Both the position numbers and the translations under genes were made by a program. From positions 271,861 to 335,860 of the forward strand of contig NZ_NNBJ01000004.1 in NCBI RefSeq assembly GCF_002803085.1: DNA of 64,000 bases, written 5' to 3'. Under the pieces are notes generated by a model. It did not search any database, was not told the DNA's origin, and saw nothing but the letters and a program-made list of their open reading frames with translations. This DNA comes from Streptomyces sp. CB01201 (GTDB lineage Bacteria > Actinomycetota > Actinomycetes > Streptomycetales > Streptomycetaceae). Below are positions 7,796 to 16,744 of this stretch, in pieces. Position 1 is the first letter of the stretch. Each line of letters opens with the position of its first letter.

Positions 7796-9559
7796 GTGGC
7801 GCACACCCGCAGCACCGACGTACTGATCGTGGGCGCCGGCCCCGTCGGCCTGAGTGCCGCCGCCGAGCTGGCCCGGCACGGAGTCCGCGTGCGGCTCGTC
7901 GAACGGCTGCCGGCCCGGCTGCTCTACGCGAAGGCGGTGGGCGTCCAGCCCCGCACCCTGGAGATCTGGGACCGGATGGGACTGGCCCGCAGGATCATGG
8001 AGGCGGCCGTGCCGCTCCACGGCCAGCTGACCTACGTCAATGGTGTCGAGCAGCCGCGGATGGAGCTGGAACTGCCGCCCGAGGTGCCGTACGGGTTCGC
8101 GGCACTGCCGCAGTACGAGACCGAGCGCCTCCTGGAGGAGTACCTCGCCGGTCTGGGCACGGCCATCGAGCGCGAGACGGAACTGCTGTCCTTCAGCCAG
8201 GACCCGGACGGGGTGACCGCCCTGCTGCGCACCGCCGCAGGGGGCGAGGAGGAGATCCGGGCCGGGTATCTGGTCGGCTGCGACGGCGCGCACAGCGCGG
8301 TCCGCAAGGGGCTCGGGCTCTCCTTCGAGGGAGGCGCCTTCCCCACCTCGTACATGCTGGCCGACGTGGAGGCGGACTGGGACCTGCCGGCCGGCTACAG
8401 CGTGCGGGCCAGCCACCGTGCGGCGGACGGCACGGTCGACGACCTGCTGGTCTGTGTGCCGCTGCCCGGGGTGCACCGGTACCGCCTGTCCATGCCGGCC
8501 GCGCCCGAGCTCCTCGCGGACGGCCCGGCCGCGGACGGCCCGGCCGCGGACGGCCCGGCCGCCGGGGCGCCCGCGGACGGCATCGCCCACGGCCTGGGCG
8601 GCGAGCGGCTCCCCGAGCTGTCCCAGATCCAGGCCGTCGTCGACCGGCTCGCGCCGAGGCCCTCCGTGCTCTCCCGGATGCGCTGGTCCTCGGTGTTCCG
8701 CATCAGCCACCGGATCGTCGACCGCTACGGCGAGGGCCGGGTCTTCGTCGCCGGGGACGCCGCGCACATCCATCCGCCCACCGGTGCCCAGGGCATGAAC
8801 ACCGGCATCCAGGACGCCTGCAACCTGGCCTGGAAGCTCGCCCTCGTCCTGCGGGGTTCGGCCGGGCCCGCCCTGCTCACCAGCTACGACGCCGAACGCC
8901 GCCCGGTGGGCGAGGAGGTGGTGGGGCGGACCGTGCGGCACGCCGCCCACGGCGTCCAGGCCGACCCGGACGACGGGCGGACGCTGATGCTGCGCGAGGC
9001 GCAGTTGCTGATCGGCTACCGTGACGGCCCGCTCGCCACGACCCCGTACGGTCCCGCCGACGCGCCCCAGCCGGGCGATCGCGCCCCGGACTGCGACGGC
9101 CTCGCCGCGCCGCTGCCCGCCTACCGGATGCGGCTGCTCGACGTGCTGCGCGGCCGCCCCGGGCACGCCGTGATCCTCTATCTGCCCGACCCCACCGATC
9201 CGGTCGCGGCCCAGGCCGCCGCCGAACTCGAAGGCGCCCGCGCACTCGGGGCGGGGGCACCCGGTCGAGCGCCGGGGCTGCGGACGGTGGCGGTGGCCGG
9301 CCAGGGGATCGAAGCCCTGGAGCCCGGCACTCCGACGGCCCGCTCCCCGCTGCCGAGCCCGGCCGACGTGTCGGCCGTCGTGGAGCTGCCGGTGCCCGGA
9401 TACCTGGACACGGCAGGGGAGTTCGCGCGGCTCTACCGCCCCCAGGGCCCGACCGGTTTCATCGTCCGGCCCGACGGACAGCTCGGGGCCCGCTTCCCGC
9501 TCCACCGGACGAAGGAGGCGCTGGCCGAGTACTGCGCGGCACTGTCGGTCCCGGCGTAG
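7796..9559 (+). CDS. FAD-dependent aromatic/polyketide hydroxylase
   Basis: A 587-residue protein of the PheA/TfdB/RdmE class of flavin monooxygenases. The dinucleotide-binding motif GAGPVGLS is at residues 13-20. The second FAD motif VFVAGDAAHIHPPTGAQGMN and the helix NTGIQDACNLAWKLALVL follow in the middle. The last ~130 residues resemble the thioredoxin-like domain of this family. It hydroxylates an aromatic or polyketide substrate with NAD(P)H and O2; the substrate cannot be read from sequence. GTG 7796 follows a GGGAGG site five bases upstream. A 15-bp unit repeated three times (8516-8560) encodes ADGPA repeats in a surface loop. The upstream G-rich array may control it. No biosynthetic cluster is adjacent. 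Confidence 0.88.
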   Translation: MAHTRSTDVLIVGAGPVGLSAAAELARHGVRVRLVERLPARLLYAKAVGVQPRTLEIWDRMGLARRIMEAAVPLHGQLTYVNGVEQPRMELELPPEVPYGFAALPQYETERLLEEYLAGLGTAIERETELLSFSQDPDGVTALLRTAAGGEEEIRAGYLVGCDGAHSAVRKGLGLSFEGGAFPTSYMLADVEADWDLPAGYSVRASHRAADGTVDDLLVCVPLPGVHRYRLSMPAAPELLADGPAADGPAADGPAAGAPADGIAHGLGGERLPELSQIQAVVDRLAPRPSVLSRMRWSSVFRISHRIVDRYGEGRVFVAGDAAHIHPPTGAQGMNTGIQDACNLAWKLALVLRGSAGPALLTSYDAERRPVGEEVVGRTVRHAAHGVQADPDDGRTLMLREAQLLIGYRDGPLATTPYGPADAPQPGDRAPDCDGLAAPLPAYRMRLLDVLRGRPGHAVILYLPDPTDPVAAQAAAELEGARALGAGAPGRAPGLRTVAVAGQGIEALEPGTPTARSPLPSPADVSAVVELPVPGYLDTAGEFARLYRPQGPTGFIVRPDGQLGARFPLHRTKEALAEYCAALSVPA

Positions 9560-9661
9560 CAGGGGAGCGTCGGTCCCGGCGTAGCCGTGGAGCGCCGCCG
9601 CGTGGGGCCGGAGCGTGCCGCGCGGGGGGCCGGGGCGCCGAGCGACGCCCCGGGCGCCCGG

Positions 9662-10795
9662 CTAGAACTTGTTGCGCGGGGTGATCCCGAGGGACATGCC
9701 CGACAGGCCGCGGGCACGGCCGCCGAGCTTGCCCGCGATGGCGCGCAGGGCGGCACCGGCCGGGGAGTCGGGGTTGGACAGGACGACGGGACGGCCGTCG
9801 TCGCCGCCCTCGCGCAGCCGGACGTCGATCGGAATGGAGCCGAGCACCGGCACGGTGGCACCGGTCGTCCTGGTCAGCCCGTCGGCGACCTTCTGGCCGC
9901 CCCCGGTGCCGAACACGTCGACCATCTCGTCGCAGTGCGGGCAGGGCAGGCCCGCCATGTTCTCGACGACGCCGACGATCTTCTGGTGGGTCTGCACGGC
10001 GATGGAACCGGCCCGCTCGGCCACCTCGGCGGCGGCCTGCTGCGGGGTGGTCACGACGAGGATCTCGGCGTTGGGCACCAGCTGGGCCACCGAGATCGCG
10101 ATGTCACCGGTGCCCGGCGGCAGGTCGAGCAGGAGGACGTCCAGGTCGCCCCAGTACACGTCCGCGAGGAACTGCTGGAGCGCGCGGTGCAGCATCGGGC
10201 CGCGCCAGACGACCGGGGCGTTGCCCGGCGTGAACATGCCGATGGAGATGACCTTCACGCCGTGCGCCGACGGCGGCATGATCATGTTCTCGACCTGGGT
10301 GGGCCGGCCGTCGGCGCCCAGCATGCGCGGCACCGAGTGGCCGTAGATGTCGGCGTCCACGACGCCGACCTTCAGGCCGTCCGCCGCCATCGCGGCCGCC
10401 AGGTTGACCGTGACCGAGGACTTGCCGACGCCGCCCTTGCCGGAGGCGACCGCGTACACCCGGGTCAGCGAGCCGGGCTGGGCGAAGGGCACCTCGCGCT
10501 CGGCGGTGCCGCCGCGCAGCGCGGACGCGAGGTCCTTGCGCTGTTCGTCGCTCATCACGTCGAGCGTGACGTCGACACGGGTGACGCCCTCGACCCGCTC
10601 GACCGCCTCCGTGACGTTCTTCGTGATGGTCTCGCGCATCGGGCAGCCGGAGACGGTCAGATACACCGTGACGGCAACTGCCCCGTCCTCGCCGATCTGC
10701 ACCGATTTGACCATGCCGAGCTCAGTGATCGGTCGGTGGATCTCGGGGTCGTTCACCGTCGCCAGTGCCTCAAGCACCGCGTCTTCCGTAGCCAT
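9662..10795 (-). CDS. mrp: Iron-sulfur cluster carrier protein, Mrp/ApbC family
   Basis: A 377-residue P-loop ATPase. The N-terminal ~95 residues are a MIP18/DUF59-type domain with Cys51 in VSGCPMR. The deviant Walker A SGKGGVGKSS lies at 118-127, and the switch segment LLLDLPPGTGD is near 221-231. The C-terminal CPHC motif (Cys285, Cys288) is the bridging cluster ligand pair of Mrp/Nbp35 dimers. It binds and transfers [4Fe-4S] clusters in the cytosol. ATG 10795 fits the family start MATEDAVLEALATVNDPEI. It is downstream of the MgtE-like and DUF1003 genes on the same strand, as in the Rv1229c-Rv1232c region, and may share their transcript. Confidence 0.93.
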   Translation of the reverse strand: MATEDAVLEALATVNDPEIHRPITELGMVKSVQIGEDGAVAVTVYLTVSGCPMRETITKNVTEAVERVEGVTRVDVTLDVMSDEQRKDLASALRGGTAEREVPFAQPGSLTRVYAVASGKGGVGKSSVTVNLAAAMAADGLKVGVVDADIYGHSVPRMLGADGRPTQVENMIMPPSAHGVKVISIGMFTPGNAPVVWRGPMLHRALQQFLADVYWGDLDVLLLDLPPGTGDIAISVAQLVPNAEILVVTTPQQAAAEVAERAGSIAVQTHQKIVGVVENMAGLPCPHCDEMVDVFGTGGGQKVADGLTRTTGATVPVLGSIPIDVRLREGGDDGRPVVLSNPDSPAGAALRAIAGKLGGRARGLSGMSLGITPRNKF

Positions 10796-10839
10796 ACGGT
10801 CGATGGTACGGCGCTTACCGCACAGTACGGAAAGCCCTG

Positions 10840-11415
10840 TCAGCGGTCGCCTTCGTCACGTCCGTACGGCCGCTCCGGCGGGAATAGGTGCCGGCGCTCC
10901 TCCATCTCCTTGACCAGGTCCTGGAGTTCGGAGCGGATCCAGTCGCGCGTGGCCACCTCGCCGAGGCCCATCCGCAGGGCGGCGATCTCCCGGGTCAGGT
11001 ACTCGGTGTCGGCGATGGACCGCTCGTTCTGCTTGCGGTCCTGCTCGTGGGTGACCCGGTCGCGGTCGTCCTGCCGGTTCTGCGCGAGCAGGATCAGCGG
11101 GGCCGCGTAGGAGGCCTGGAGCGAGAGGGCCAGCGTGAGGAAGATGAAGGGGTAGTTGTCGAAGCGCAGGCTGCTCGGCGCGAAGATGTTCCAGGCGACC
11201 CACAGGATGATGATCAGGGTCATCCAGACGATGAACCGCCCGGTGCCCAGGAACCGCGCGATCCGCTCGCTGAACCGCCCGAACGCCTCCGGGTCCCACT
11301 CCGGCAGCAGCCGTACGCGCCCCGAACGCGGCTGGTCGAGCCGGGCGCGGCCGCGGGCCACGGCGCTCGCCCCGCTCGCCCGGGTGCGCTCCTCCCCGCG
11401 GTCAGTGCTGCCCAT
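10840..11415 (-). CDS. DUF1003 family membrane protein
   Basis: A 191-residue protein with two membrane helices (about 75-120: WMTLIIILWVAWNIFAP and FIFLTLALSLQASYAAPLIL) between a cytoplasmic N-terminus and a long charged C-terminal helix (coiled-coil-like, RDDRVTHEQDRKQNERS region). This is the DUF1003 pattern, including the conserved ASYAAPLILLAQNRQ segment. Function is not established. The start overlaps the end of the MgtE-like gene by 14 bases, implying coupled translation and a shared process, possibly cation handling or stress. Confidence 0.88.
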   Translation of the reverse strand: MGSTDRGEERTRASGASAVARGRARLDQPRSGRVRLLPEWDPEAFGRFSERIARFLGTGRFIVWMTLIIILWVAWNIFAPSSLRFDNYPFIFLTLALSLQASYAAPLILLAQNRQDDRDRVTHEQDRKQNERSIADTEYLTREIAALRMGLGEVATRDWIRSELQDLVKEMEERRHLFPPERPYGRDEGDR

Positions 11416-12679
11416 CGGGCACCCCCTCAGGCCCGTGGAACTCCGTCTCGCGCCAGTCGTCCGGCAGCAGGTGGTCGAGCACGTCGTCGACGGTCACGGC
11501 GCCGAGCAGCGAGCCGCTCTCGTCCACCACGGGCGCGGCCACCATGTTGTACGCGGCGAGGAAGCTGGTCACCGAGGGCAGCGAGGCGTTCGGCGGCAGC
11601 GGCTTCAGATCGCTGTCCACCACCGAGCTGACCAGCGTGAACGGCGGCTCGCGCAGCAGCCGCTGGAAGTGGACCATGCCGAGGTACTTGCCGGTCGGCG
11701 TCTCGTCCGGCGGCCGGCAGACGTACACCTGCGCGGCGAGCGCGGGCGAGAGGTCCTGCTGGCGCACCCGGGCCAGCGCGTCCGCGACCGTCGCGTCGGG
11801 GCGCAGCACGATCGGCTCGGTCGTCATCAGGCCGCCCGCCGTGCGCTCCTCGTACGAGAGCAGCCGTCGCACGTCCGCCGCGTCGTCGGGCTGCATCAGG
11901 GTCAGGAGGCGCTCCTTGTCCTCCTCGGGCAGCTCGGAGAGCAGGTCGGCGGCGTCGTCCGGGTCCATCGCCTCCAGGACGTCGGCGGCCCGCTCGTCCT
12001 TCAGCTTGCCGAGGATCTCCACCTGGTCGTCGTCCGGCAGCTCCTCCAGGACGTCCGCGAGCCGGTCGTCGTCGAGGGCGGCGGCCACCTCGGCCCGGCG
12101 CTTGGGGGAGAGGTGGTGCATGACGTTGGCGAGGTCGGCGGGGCGCAGCTGCTCGAAGGTGGCGACCAGGTTCTCGGCGCCCTGCCCGTGCTCCTCCAGG
12201 GAGAATCCGGTGACGGCCGACCACTCGACGGTCAGCGTCTCGCCCTTGCGGCGCAGCGCGCCCGACTTGCCGCGCCGGACGAAGACCTTGTCGATCTCCC
12301 AGTCGCGGCGGGCCGGAAGCTGCTGGATCGCCACGTCCAGGACGGTCACCTGCTCGCCGTTCTCGACCAGGGTGACCCGGCGGTCGAGCAGTTCACCGAG
12401 GACCAGGCGCTCGGTGGGCCGCTGCTCGAAGCGGCGCAGATTGACCACGCCGGTGGTGATGACCTGGCCCGATTCGACTCCGGTGACCCGGGTCATGGGC
12501 AGGAAGATGAGCCGCCGGCTCACGACTTCCACGACGATGCCGAGCAGCCGGGGAGGCCTGCGGCCGACCCGCAGCATCGCCACGAGGTCGCGCACCCGGC
12601 CGACCTGGTCGCCGTTGGGGTCGAAGACGGCTACGCCGGAGAGGTGCGATACGAAGACCCGGGGGGCGCCTGCCGCCAT
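11402..12679 (-). CDS. MgtE-like magnesium-sensor protein (MgtE_N plus CBS pair, no transporter domain)
   Basis: A 425-residue soluble protein. The first ~150 residues are PRC-barrel-like (SHLSGVAVFDPNGDQVGRVRD). An MgtE N-terminal superhelical domain follows (about 165-280), with repeated LPDDD/MDPDDAADLLSELPEED motifs. Two CBS domains end the protein. There is no transmembrane part, so it is not itself the magnesium channel, but it keeps the Mg-sensing half of MgtE. It probably senses Mg or nucleotide and regulates a partner; the overlapping DUF1003 membrane protein is the obvious candidate. A CorA gene lies 2.5 kb away. Rv1232c has this arrangement as I recall. Confidence 0.88.
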   Translation of the reverse strand: MAAGAPRVFVSHLSGVAVFDPNGDQVGRVRDLVAMLRVGRRPPRLLGIVVEVVSRRLIFLPMTRVTGVESGQVITTGVVNLRRFEQRPTERLVLGELLDRRVTLVENGEQVTVLDVAIQQLPARRDWEIDKVFVRRGKSGALRRKGETLTVEWSAVTGFSLEEHGQGAENLVATFEQLRPADLANVMHHLSPKRRAEVAAALDDDRLADVLEELPDDDQVEILGKLKDERAADVLEAMDPDDAADLLSELPEEDKERLLTLMQPDDAADVRRLLSYEERTAGGLMTTEPIVLRPDATVADALARVRQQDLSPALAAQVYVCRPPDETPTGKYLGMVHFQRLLREPPFTLVSSVVDSDLKPLPPNASLPSVTSFLAAYNMVAAPVVDESGSLLGAVTVDDVLDHLLPDDWRETEFHGPEGVPDGQH

Positions 12680-12872
12680 ACGAGCGCCTCCTTACTGTTC
12701 AGGGTTGCTCCGCACCACCGCGATCGCTGCGGGACAAGGGCTTCAGGCTAGCCGGTGGCGGCGGGGTACGCCCTTGCGGGTCGTCCGTCCGGAGCTCTGC
12801 CGAGCAGCGTATGCACTGCGGGTAGGGTGCGGTCTGCCGACCCCCTACATCCATGTGAGAGGCAGTGCGCAG

Positions 12873-13625
12873 GTGACCTCATCCCCCTTGTCCGTACGGG
12901 TGCGGGGCCGGGCCCGCCGGGCCGCACTGCCCGTCGCGCTGTGCGCGGGCCTCGCCGCGGCGCTCACCGCCTGCGGCTCGGACCCCGACGAGGGGACCAA
13001 CGGCGTCGGCAAGCTGTCCGCCCCCGAGATCGAGAGCAAGGCGCGCACGGCCGCGGACGGGGCGGACGCGGTGCGTCTGTCGGGAACCCTGGTCAGCAAG
13101 GGCGGCTCGTACAAGATCGACATGAAGCTGAAGGGCAGCGGCGGGTCGGGCACGGTCACCTCGCAGAAGAGCACGTTCGGGCTGCTGCGGGTGGGCGACG
13201 ACCTGTTCCTCAAGGCGGGCGCCGGTTTCTGGTCGCGCAGCGAGTCGGGCGGCGCGGCCCAGGCCGCGGGCAAGCTCGACGACAAGTACGTCAAGGTGCC
13301 GTCGGGCGACCCCGCCTACCAGCAACTGCGCGGCTTCACCGACAAGTCGGTCCTGCTCAAGGGGATGCTGGGGCTCCAGGGCACCCTGTCGAAGGGAGAC
13401 CGCTCGGAGGTCGGCAAGGTCCGTACGGTCCGGATCGAGGCGGGCAAGGACGGCGAGGGCGGCACCCTCGACGTCTCCCTCCAGGGCACGCCCTACCCGC
13501 TGCGCTTCGAGCGCGCGGGCGGCGCGGGAGTCCTCGAACTCGCCGACTGGAACCAGGACTTCACGCTCGCGCCGCCGTCGAAGGACGCGACAGTGGACTA
13601 CGGCCACCAGCTTCCGACGACATGA
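12873..13625 (+). CDS. Secreted lipoprotein, LppX/LprG-like fold
   Basis: A 250-residue protein. An Arg-rich n-region and a hydrophobic stretch (ALPVALCAGLAAALTAC) end in the lipobox LTAC, so it should be a diacylated, surface-exposed lipoprotein. The mature part (SKARTAADGADAVRLSGTL...) resembles streptomycete proteins related to the mycobacterial LppX/LprAFG group, which carry lipids in a half-barrel. That relationship is by eye. GTG 12873 is preferred because a GAGAGG site lies ten bases upstream; an in-frame GTG at 12855 is possible. It is divergent from the MgtE-like gene and converges on the next hypothetical gene with a 24-base gap. Confidence 0.82.
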   Translation: MTSSPLSVRVRGRARRAALPVALCAGLAAALTACGSDPDEGTNGVGKLSAPEIESKARTAADGADAVRLSGTLVSKGGSYKIDMKLKGSGGSGTVTSQKSTFGLLRVGDDLFLKAGAGFWSRSESGGAAQAAGKLDDKYVKVPSGDPAYQQLRGFTDKSVLLKGMLGLQGTLSKGDRSEVGKVRTVRIEAGKDGEGGTLDVSLQGTPYPLRFERAGGAGVLELADWNQDFTLAPPSKDATVDYGHQLPTT

Positions 13626-13649
13626 TCCGGACGGCCGCCGGGGGCGGGG

Positions 13650-14162
13650 TCAGCGCCGCTTGCGCTTGAGGAGCAATCGCGGCAGCGCCGCCGGTACCGG
13701 GTGCCGGGTGGTCGCCGATGTGGGCACGGGCGCGGCGGCCAGGGAGGAATCCGGGGCCGCTTCCAAGGACCCGAGCGGCTCCAGGCGCACCAGGCGGCAC
13801 TCCGCGGCCCAGCGGGCCGGCATCGCCTCGCCGTCGTGGGCGTTCAGCCGCTTGCCCTTGAGTTCGGCCACGGCCGTGTCCCAGGCCTCGGAGCCCGCCG
13901 GGATCTCCGACACCGACGCCGTCCAGGCGACGAGCCGGCCGCCCTTGTCCTTGGAGCGGACCGTCACCGTCGCCGTACCGCCGTCGGCCAGGCCGTCGAG
14001 CGGCTGCTCGCCGGGACCGCCCCCGACGACATACGCGGCCCCGTCGAGCCAGGCGTGCCACAGGGCGCGCTCGGCGCTCCCCCCGGTGCCGCGCACCCAG
14101 ATGAGCCCGGACTTCTTCGTGGCCTCCTCGACCAGGGCCTGGTCGAGCAACGTCTGCGTCAT
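13650..14162 (-). CDS. Conserved actinobacterial hypothetical protein
   Basis: A 170-residue soluble protein. The segment GLIWVRGTGGSAERALWHAWLDGAAYVVGG and the following beta-rich core look like a split-barrel of the flavin/F420 type, but no cofactor motif is clear, so this is only a suggestion. The C-terminus is a basic disordered tail (PRLLLKRKRR). It starts at ATG 14162 close to the divergent EamA-type transporter gene. Function unknown. Confidence 0.75.
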   Translation of the reverse strand: MTQTLLDQALVEEATKKSGLIWVRGTGGSAERALWHAWLDGAAYVVGGGPGEQPLDGLADGGTATVTVRSKDKGGRLVAWTASVSEIPAGSEAWDTAVAELKGKRLNAHDGEAMPARWAAECRLVRLEPLGSLEAAPDSSLAAAPVPTSATTRHPVPAALPRLLLKRKRR

Positions 14163-14230
14163 GGGACCACAGTAGAGGCCCCGGGGAATAGTCAGTTCCG
14201 TAATCCGGCCATGCCCCTTACGCTGCCGCC

Positions 14231-15133
14231 GTGACCACTGCCGCCACCCCCGCGCCGGCCGTCGCCGCCTTCCCGCGCGTCGACCTCGTCCTGCTCGGTG
14301 TCGCCCTCGCCAGCGTCTCGCTGTCCGCGCCGCTCATCGCGGCCACCGCCGCGCCCGCGCTCGCCGTCGCGTTCTGGCGCAACGCCCTCGCGGTCGGCGC
14401 GCTGACCCCGGTGGCCTGGTTCAAGTACCGTGCCCGGCTGCGCGCGCTGACCCGGCGCGAGGTGGGCCTCACGCTCGGCGCGGGCGCCCTGCTGGCGCTG
14501 CACTTCGGGCTGTGGCTGCCGAGCCTGAGCATGACGTCCGTGGCCTCGTCGACCGCGCTGTGCACCACCACCCCGATCTGGACCACCCTCGCGCTGCGGC
14601 TGCGCGGCCACCGCCCGCCGGCCCTGGTGTGGAGCGGCACCCTGGCCGCCTGCGTCGGGGTCCTGCTGCTCACCGGCGTCGACCTCAGCCTTTCCTCGCG
14701 CGCGCTCGCGGGCGACGCGCTGGCGCTCGGCGGCGGCATCGCGGCCGCCGGGTACGTGCTGCTCGGCGCCGAGGTCCGCAGAACGGTGGACACCGTCCCG
14801 TACACCTACCTCTGCTACGGCACGGCCGCCGCCGGGCTCCTGGCGGCCTCGCTCGTCAGCGGGGCCGACCTCACCTCGTACGACGCCGGGACGTGGGTGA
14901 AGCTCGCCGTGCTCACGCTCGCGGCGCAGCTGCTCGGCCACTCCCTCCTGAACCGGGTGGTGGCGAGCCTCGGGCCGTCCGTCACCTCGACGGCGATCCT
15001 GCTGGAGACACCCGGCGCCGCCCTCATCGCCGCGCTCTGGCTCGGCCAGCAGCCTCCGGCCCTCGCCTACCCGGCGCTCCTGGTGATCCTGGCCGGGCTT
15101 GCGCTGGTCGTCCGGGCGAACCGCGCCAACTGA
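14231..15133 (+). CDS. EamA/DMT-superfamily permease
   Basis: A 300-residue protein with ten predicted hydrophobic helices arranged as two EamA repeats, beginning VDLVLLGVALASVSLSAPLIA and ending LLVILAGLALVVRANR. Members export amino acids or small metabolites; the substrate here is not predictable. The GTG start at 14231 has no obvious ribosome site (GCTGCCGCC precedes it), so translation may be leaderless. It is divergent from the hypothetical gene at 13650-14162 and converges on corA with only four bases between stops. Confidence 0.88.
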   Translation: MTTAATPAPAVAAFPRVDLVLLGVALASVSLSAPLIAATAAPALAVAFWRNALAVGALTPVAWFKYRARLRALTRREVGLTLGAGALLALHFGLWLPSLSMTSVASSTALCTTTPIWTTLALRLRGHRPPALVWSGTLAACVGVLLLTGVDLSLSSRALAGDALALGGGIAAAGYVLLGAEVRRTVDTVPYTYLCYGTAAAGLLAASLVSGADLTSYDAGTWVKLAVLTLAAQLLGHSLLNRVVASLGPSVTSTAILLETPGAALIAALWLGQQPPALAYPALLVILAGLALVVRANRAN

Positions 15134-15137
15134 CCGG

Positions 15138-16262
15138 TCAGAGCCAGCCGTTGCGCTTGAGGGTGCGGTGGATGGCGAAGCAGGCCACGGCCACCAGACC
15201 CATCGAGATCGGGTAGCCGTACTTCCAGTGCAGCTCGGGCATGTGGTCGAAGTTCATGCCGTACACCCCGCACACCATCGTCGGTACGGCGATGATGGCC
15301 GCCCAGGACGTGATCTTGCGCATGTCCTCGTTCTGGGCGACGGAGGCCTGGGCGAGGTTGGCCTGGAGGATCGAGTTGAGCAGCTCGTCGAAGCCGACGA
15401 CCTGCTCCTGGACGCGGGCGAGGTGGTCGGCCACGTCACGGAAGTACTTCTGGATGTCCGGGTCGACGAGCCGCATCGGACGCTCGCTGAGGAGCTGCAT
15501 CGGGCGCAGCAGCGGGGAGACCGCGCGCTTGAACTCCAGTACCTCGCGCTTGAGTTGATAGATCCGGCCGGCGTCCACGCCGCGCGGGCTGCCCTTGGCC
15601 GGGGCCGAGAAGACCTCGATCTCGACCTCGTCGATGTCGTCCTGCACCGCGTCCACGACGGCGAGGTAGCCGTCGACCACCTGGTCGGCGATGGCGTGCA
15701 GCACGGCGGAGGGACCCTTGGCGAGCAGCTCCGGATCGTCCTGGAGGCGCTTGCGCAGCGCGCGCAGCGAGCCCTGGCCGCCGTGCCGGACGGTGATGAC
15801 GAAGTCCGGCCCGGTGAAGCACATCACCTCGCCGGTCTCCACGACCTCGCTGGTCGCGGTGAGTTCGGCGTGCTCCACGTAGTGGATGGTCTTGAAGACG
15901 GTGAACAGGGTGTCGTCGTAGCGCTCCAGCTTCGGCCGCTGGTGGGCGTGGACCGCGTCCTCCACGGCGAGCGGGTGCAGCCCGAACTCGGCTGCGATAC
16001 CGGCGAATTCGGCCTCGGTCGGCTCGTGCAGACCGATCCACGCGAAGCCGCCGTCCTCGCGGACCCGGCGCATCGCCTCGCGCGGGGTGAGGCAGGTGTT
16101 CTCCTCGACGGAGCGCAGCCGCCGCCCGTCGCGGTAGACCGCGCAGTCCACGACGGCGCTGCTCGCCGACGGGTCGCGGGTGGTGTCGTAGCCGTTGTAC
16201 GGGGTGCTGTTCTTGCGCAGTGCGGGGCGGACCACGGCACGCAGGTCACGGATCATCGACAT
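15138..16262 (-). CDS. corA: Magnesium/cobalt transporter CorA
   Basis: A 374-residue protein of standard CorA length. A long cytoplasmic domain is followed by two C-terminal membrane helices. The signature YGMNF (Gly335-Met336-Asn337) lies in the loop after the first helix, preceded by WAAIIAVPTMVCGV and followed by HMPEL. It forms a pentameric Mg2+/Co2+ channel in the cytoplasmic membrane. ATG 16262 is supported by an AGGAG site nine bases upstream. It converges on the EamA gene. The 5' region (16263-16744) is long and may carry control elements. Confidence 0.94.
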   Translation of the reverse strand: MSMIRDLRAVVRPALRKNSTPYNGYDTTRDPSASSAVVDCAVYRDGRRLRSVEENTCLTPREAMRRVREDGGFAWIGLHEPTEAEFAGIAAEFGLHPLAVEDAVHAHQRPKLERYDDTLFTVFKTIHYVEHAELTATSEVVETGEVMCFTGPDFVITVRHGGQGSLRALRKRLQDDPELLAKGPSAVLHAIADQVVDGYLAVVDAVQDDIDEVEIEVFSAPAKGSPRGVDAGRIYQLKREVLEFKRAVSPLLRPMQLLSERPMRLVDPDIQKYFRDVADHLARVQEQVVGFDELLNSILQANLAQASVAQNEDMRKITSWAAIIAVPTMVCGVYGMNFDHMPELHWKYGYPISMGLVAVACFAIHRTLKRNGWL

Positions 16263-16744
16263 GGCAGGACTCCTTCACGGAGGGGCCGTCGGGGCGTGAC
16301 GCTCTGGAACTGCCCGAATGGGGACGTACTGCAATGAAGGGGGTCAAGGGGTCGAATCGACCCCGAAAGGCATTCATCGCACACGTTCGCACAGCGGGCG
16401 GCACCACAGGGGCACGCGGGGACGGCGTTCGCTACTGAAACGGACAACGCAAGGCGAGATGCTCTTCCGTTGGCGAAACGCCATGAGGTTCAGGTGTTTC
16501 CGGGCACGAGGGCCGGGTATGCACGCTCTCGGATCGACGAGAGTTCAGATCACCGGGGACAACGCAGCCGTGCGGAAGAGCGGTTGGTACTGCCAGGCCG
16601 ACTTCGATCCATCGCAGCCCCACCTCCTCCAGCCGGTCCCCCGTGGGGGACTTCCTGCTGTCCCGAACAGCGGCCAAGACTATCAGCCCACTGTTGCGTC
16701 AAGCCCCGTCTTTGCCGCTTGCATACGCCTTCTATGCTCGGCCC
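16263..16744. other. 482-base intergenic region between divergent genes
   Basis: It separates corA (-) and the SUFU-like gene (+). I see no convincing ORF; the frames across it have no ribosome sites. It holds a small perfect hairpin GGGGTCG-AAT-CGACCCC (16348-16364), which lies in the corA leader direction, and lower GC than its surroundings. The promoter of the SUFU-like gene is at its right end. Confidence 0.55.
16712..16738 (+). promoter_or_regulatory. Candidate promoter giving a leaderless transcript
   Basis: A -10 hexamer TATGCT (16733-16738) ends six bases before the ATG at 16745. A -35-like TTGCCG (16712-16717) lies 15 bases upstream, which is short. Transcription would start at or next to the A of the ATG, and no ribosome site is present, so the SUFU-like gene is probably leaderless. 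Confidence 0.5.
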
